DNA of 23,772 nt, from positions 5,821-29,592 of the forward strand of contig JADIIX010000162.1 of NCBI GenBank assembly GCA_027604505.1, given 5' to 3'. Under the pieces are notes generated by a model, which made no database searches, was not told the DNA's origin, and saw only the letters and a list, made by a program, of their open reading frames with translations. This DNA is from Gonapodya sp. JEL0774. Taxonomy: Eukaryota; Monoblepharomycota; Monoblepharidomycetes; Monoblepharidales; Gonapodyaceae. A program made the translations under genes and the position numbers. Position 1 is the stretch's first letter; the number at the start of each line of letters is the position of its first letter. Shown here piece by piece: positions 21,267-23,772 of the stretch.

Positions 21267-22863
21267 TGGCGTCTGGTCCTAACCCAAAATCTCCCCTTCA
21301 CTCCATTCACTCTCACAATCCAAAATATACACTTCTTTCATGCAAAAGTTCCTAAAACTTCAAATCCTACCCAACTCCTCCTACCATACTCTATCGCCAC
21401 CGAGCGACCCCATCCCTTCTTACCCGCTGCTCCTCTCATCTCCGATTCTTCCGAACCCTCACAACCCCTCCCTACTCGACGTCCATGTGGACCACCTTCT
21501 CTACGTCACTACTGTCAAAAATTGCCATGCCCCGCTTGTACTCGCAAGCGACCTCCTGTTGGTTCAGGCGCTCCGCTCAAGGAACTGCACTGTAGGGCCA
21601 CAAGTTTCGGTACGAAGACACCACCGACGCGTTGTCCTACCACACTGTCCCCTCTCTCCGATACCCGGAAACGCCACTTACGGCAGGGGTGTATGTGAGC
21701 CGAGGATAATTCGAGACCTGACGCAGCGGGCACATGCATCCCGCGGTGACGAGCTTAAGATATTCGAAGGCAAGTTTCGAAACTCAACGAAATTTTGTTG
21801 CATCTTGTCTCATTCTCGCTACTTGGTTTCTGTACCTTCCATTGCTTTCGATACAGTCTCCATCGTTGCTTTGGTGCTGTTCCTCATGATGGGATCTCTG
21901 TTGAATGGAGCGACGCCTCCTCAGCCTGACCACGATGACTTGACTGTGTCCTCGTCCAGCAATGTGACTTCGTCTTCACATCCATCACGCACCGCCTCCG
22001 AGACGTCCATGGTATTAACAACCTCACTCTGTGAGGATGGTGACATGCGTGACGGTTCTTCGAGCTGCACAAGTGGACGGGTCCTTGTCACCTCTGATGT
22101 TTGGGCTGCACACAATGGCCTGTCCGGGCGCAGTTGGGACGAAGTGGTACGTGCAGAGGAGAGTGGAGCGGAAGACATGAACTGGTTGATTGTTCCGCAG
22201 TTTGGGGAGAGAGAATCCGATGGGGATCGGGAGGAGGGGAGCGGAGCGACTGGGAAGGATCCCTGCGAAGTCGCAGTGCAAGTGGGTGGCGGAGAGGACG
22301 AGGTGACGAGAAGATTGAAGGGACAAGGAGACGAGGTTGAGGAAATTAGAAGGGAATTAACTATGAGCAAGGAGATGGAGGTGGAGTTGCGGGCAAGGGA
22401 GTTGGTGTTGGTGGCGGAGCTCCAAGCAGAGAGGCAAATCACAGCGCGGCTGCAGAGCGCCTGTGCGCATGTAGACGATAGACACTTGTGGATGCAGTCG
22501 GTCGTGCTGCTTCAGGAACTTTTTTGTGCACGATCGAATGAGCTCCGATGGCTCCAGCAGAGTAGTTCCGAGGCAGAAACGCGGCACACCAAGGAAGTTT
22601 TCTGCCTGCGATTTCAGAGAGAGAATGCAAGGAAGGAGGTGATGGAGGAGAGGAGAAACCGCATTATAGTGGAGGAGGAGTTGGCCGCTGCTCGTGTGAA
22701 AGTGGAAGAGCTTGAGAAGCGCTTGGCGGGGAGGGACCATGAGCAGCAGTGTCGACTGACCAATCCAGTAGAGACGTTGGAGGTGGTGGATGTTGTGGAG
22801 TTGGTGGAGGATGTCGGAGTTAGAGGCGATGGGGACACCACAGTTGTGGCGGGTTCGTTTTGA
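21267..22863 (+). CDS. Coiled-coil protein with Cys/Pro-rich upstream exon, function unknown
   Basis: The secure part is the open frame from about 21857 to the TGA at 22861-22863. It has an acidic Ser-rich stretch (after MGSLLNGATPPQPDHDD) followed by a long predicted coiled coil, with EVEEIRRELTMSKEMEVEL and IIVEEELAAARVKVEELEKR. A continuous frame from 21340 also exists. However, an alternative frame at 21267-21690 looks more protein-like: Ser/Pro-rich, then a cysteine cluster RHYCQKLPCPACTRKRPP with later CR and RC pairs. It ends at a strong donor, GTATGT at 21691, that can be joined in phase to acceptors ending at 21769 or 21856. The start codon is not resolved. The cysteine cluster might bind metal, but the spacing matches no family I can name. 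Confidence 0.5.
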
Positions 22864-23526
22864 GCAGGCAGCGGAGGGCGCGCAGTGGGCAACGAGAGGA
22901 ACTTCTGACGTTCTTGTCCATCGACTTTCTTTCATTCCTGCTTCTTTATTTCGGAGGGTATGGCTTCTTTGTTATTGTTTGCTTTGCCTTTACATTTAGT
23001 CTCCTAGGGGGTGGGCATCGGGGTTGTGGGTTTGGACAGAGGATTTGAGCTGTGTTCAGGGGATATGGGGCGAGAGGGCTGAGGTTTGATGAACGATCGT
23101 CGGCTCGGAGGGCGAGCGCGGACTGGACGATCGTTAAGCTCGGAGGGCGAGCGGGGGACCTTCCCTGCCAGATGCAGGACGCTTGCACATTGGAACAAGG
23201 AGTGCCGATGATATCACTTGATCAGCACTCTGAATACCACCCGGCACACCACTACCAGAATTTCGTCGTACTCCGCAACTGCGCTGTGCTCTCTTTCCTG
23301 GCCGCGGGGAATTTCGTGTCGCCATCCATCCTCTCCCCCGCCCCGCCAACCCCTCCGTCCTCCTCCCACCTCACAACCTCAAGCAGGGAGTGATCTTCTT
23401 TGGCTTCGCATCTATCAAGCATGCACCGATATCACGGACTCGTCAACATCCTGCACCACGTGCCCCGTCAAACGTATTCCGCTCTCACACCTACTCCAAC
23501 TCCGATCCCACACCACTCCCCGATGA
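22864..23526. other. Downstream stretch, no gene resolved
   Basis: This stretch holds a small direct repeat and a few short open frames. One fragment at about 23172-23330 contains YHPAHHYQNFVVLRNCAVLS and is mildly protein-like. It could not be joined with confidence to the frame at the window end. Confidence 0.3.
23093..23152. repeat. Imperfect direct repeat, two copies of about 25 bp
   Basis: ACGATCGT followed by GCTCGGAGGGCGAGCG occurs twice, at 23093 and 23127, separated by 2 and 3 bases respectively. Each unit contains the palindrome ACGATCGT. The copies may be a simple tandem duplication or paired protein-binding sites. Confidence 0.85.
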
Positions 23527-23772
23527 TCCCAATCCTACTCCCACTTCCACTCCGTTGACGATCTGATTCTGGCTCGCTCCACACTTGATCTCGGTCGGCA
23601 TCCCCACGCCATACATCTGGTCCCAGTTTCTGCAGAGCCGCCACAGCAATCGGCCAAGGACGCCATCTCGCTCCGCCGCCTCAGCGCCATCGGCACCTCA
23701 ACTCTCAACCGAGAAATTTCCCTCAACAACCAGGCCTGCATCAGGGCGGGGGGGGGGGGGGGGGGGGGGGGG
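23527..23772 (+). CDS. Partial coding exon running off the window end
   Basis: A frame stays open from 23527 to the window end and reads like real protein: VDDLILARSTLDLGRHPHAI, then AKDAISLRRLSAIGTSTLNR and EISLNNQACIRA. It then enters the terminal G run as poly-glycine. The helical pattern with small residues is reminiscent of TPR-type helices, but no family is assigned. The antisense frame at 23535-23741 is its shadow. The upstream exon was not found. Confidence 0.4.
23748..23772. repeat. Poly-G tract (25 G) at the window end
   Basis: An uninterrupted G run of at least 25 bases ends the window. It may mark an assembly break, since long G runs often stop assembly. The true length cannot be known from this sequence. 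Confidence 0.95.

Overview
The window looks like nuclear DNA of an intron-rich eukaryotic microbe, most likely a fungus and possibly an early-diverging (chytrid-like) one. What the sequence shows: many short GT-AG introns (mostly 60-130 nt), secreted Thr/Ser-rich mucin-like proteins, and a canonical eukaryotic WD40 gene. No bacterial operon structure, rRNA or tRNA was seen. The fungal placement is inference; no lineage marker was tested. I spliced the genes by hand, using GT/AG boundaries and preservation of reading frame.

Layout, left to right, all confident genes on the + strand. (1) About 218-2076 is the 3' part of an unrecognised gene whose fragments join across six small introns without a frame conflict. 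(2) 2077-4641 holds an AT-rich stretch, then a very GC-rich low-complexity stretch with no convincing gene. (3) 4642/4708-8222 is a nine-exon DCAF6 (NRIP)-like WD40 gene, a predicted substrate receptor of CUL4-DDB1 ubiquitin ligases. (4) 8223-10180 is mostly unresolved and carries a 33-bp tandem duplication and an 18-G run. (5) About 10181-11199 is the 3' part of another unrecognised multi-exon gene.

(6) 11841-15494 and 16163-18841 are two tandem paralogues, and they are the most interesting part of the window. Both encode secreted proteins with a signal peptide, Thr/Ser/Glu-rich stalks built of 12-residue repeats, a Lys/Thr-rich linker, and three copies of a 40-residue module at the C-terminus. 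The module has the core CDTIY, a DWxAW box and a CKTWFPxGIG box, and I do not recognise it. The first gene has 21 exons and the second 14. Every module is cut in the same way by introns, leaving six 14-nt microexons. The stalk exons are almost all multiples of three flanked by phase-2 introns, so exons could be gained, lost or skipped without frameshift. The two genes differ at the N-terminus: poly-glycine in the first, an eight-cysteine region in the second.

(7) 18842-21266 has only ORF fragments, some protein-like, possibly remnants. (8) About 21267-22863 encodes a coiled-coil protein with a Cys/Pro-rich upstream exon. (9) 22864-23772 contains a small imperfect direct repeat and an open frame that runs into a terminal run of 25 G.

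Nothing suggests that neighbouring genes form one pathway, except the tandem secreted pair, which probably act at the same cell surface or in the same matrix.
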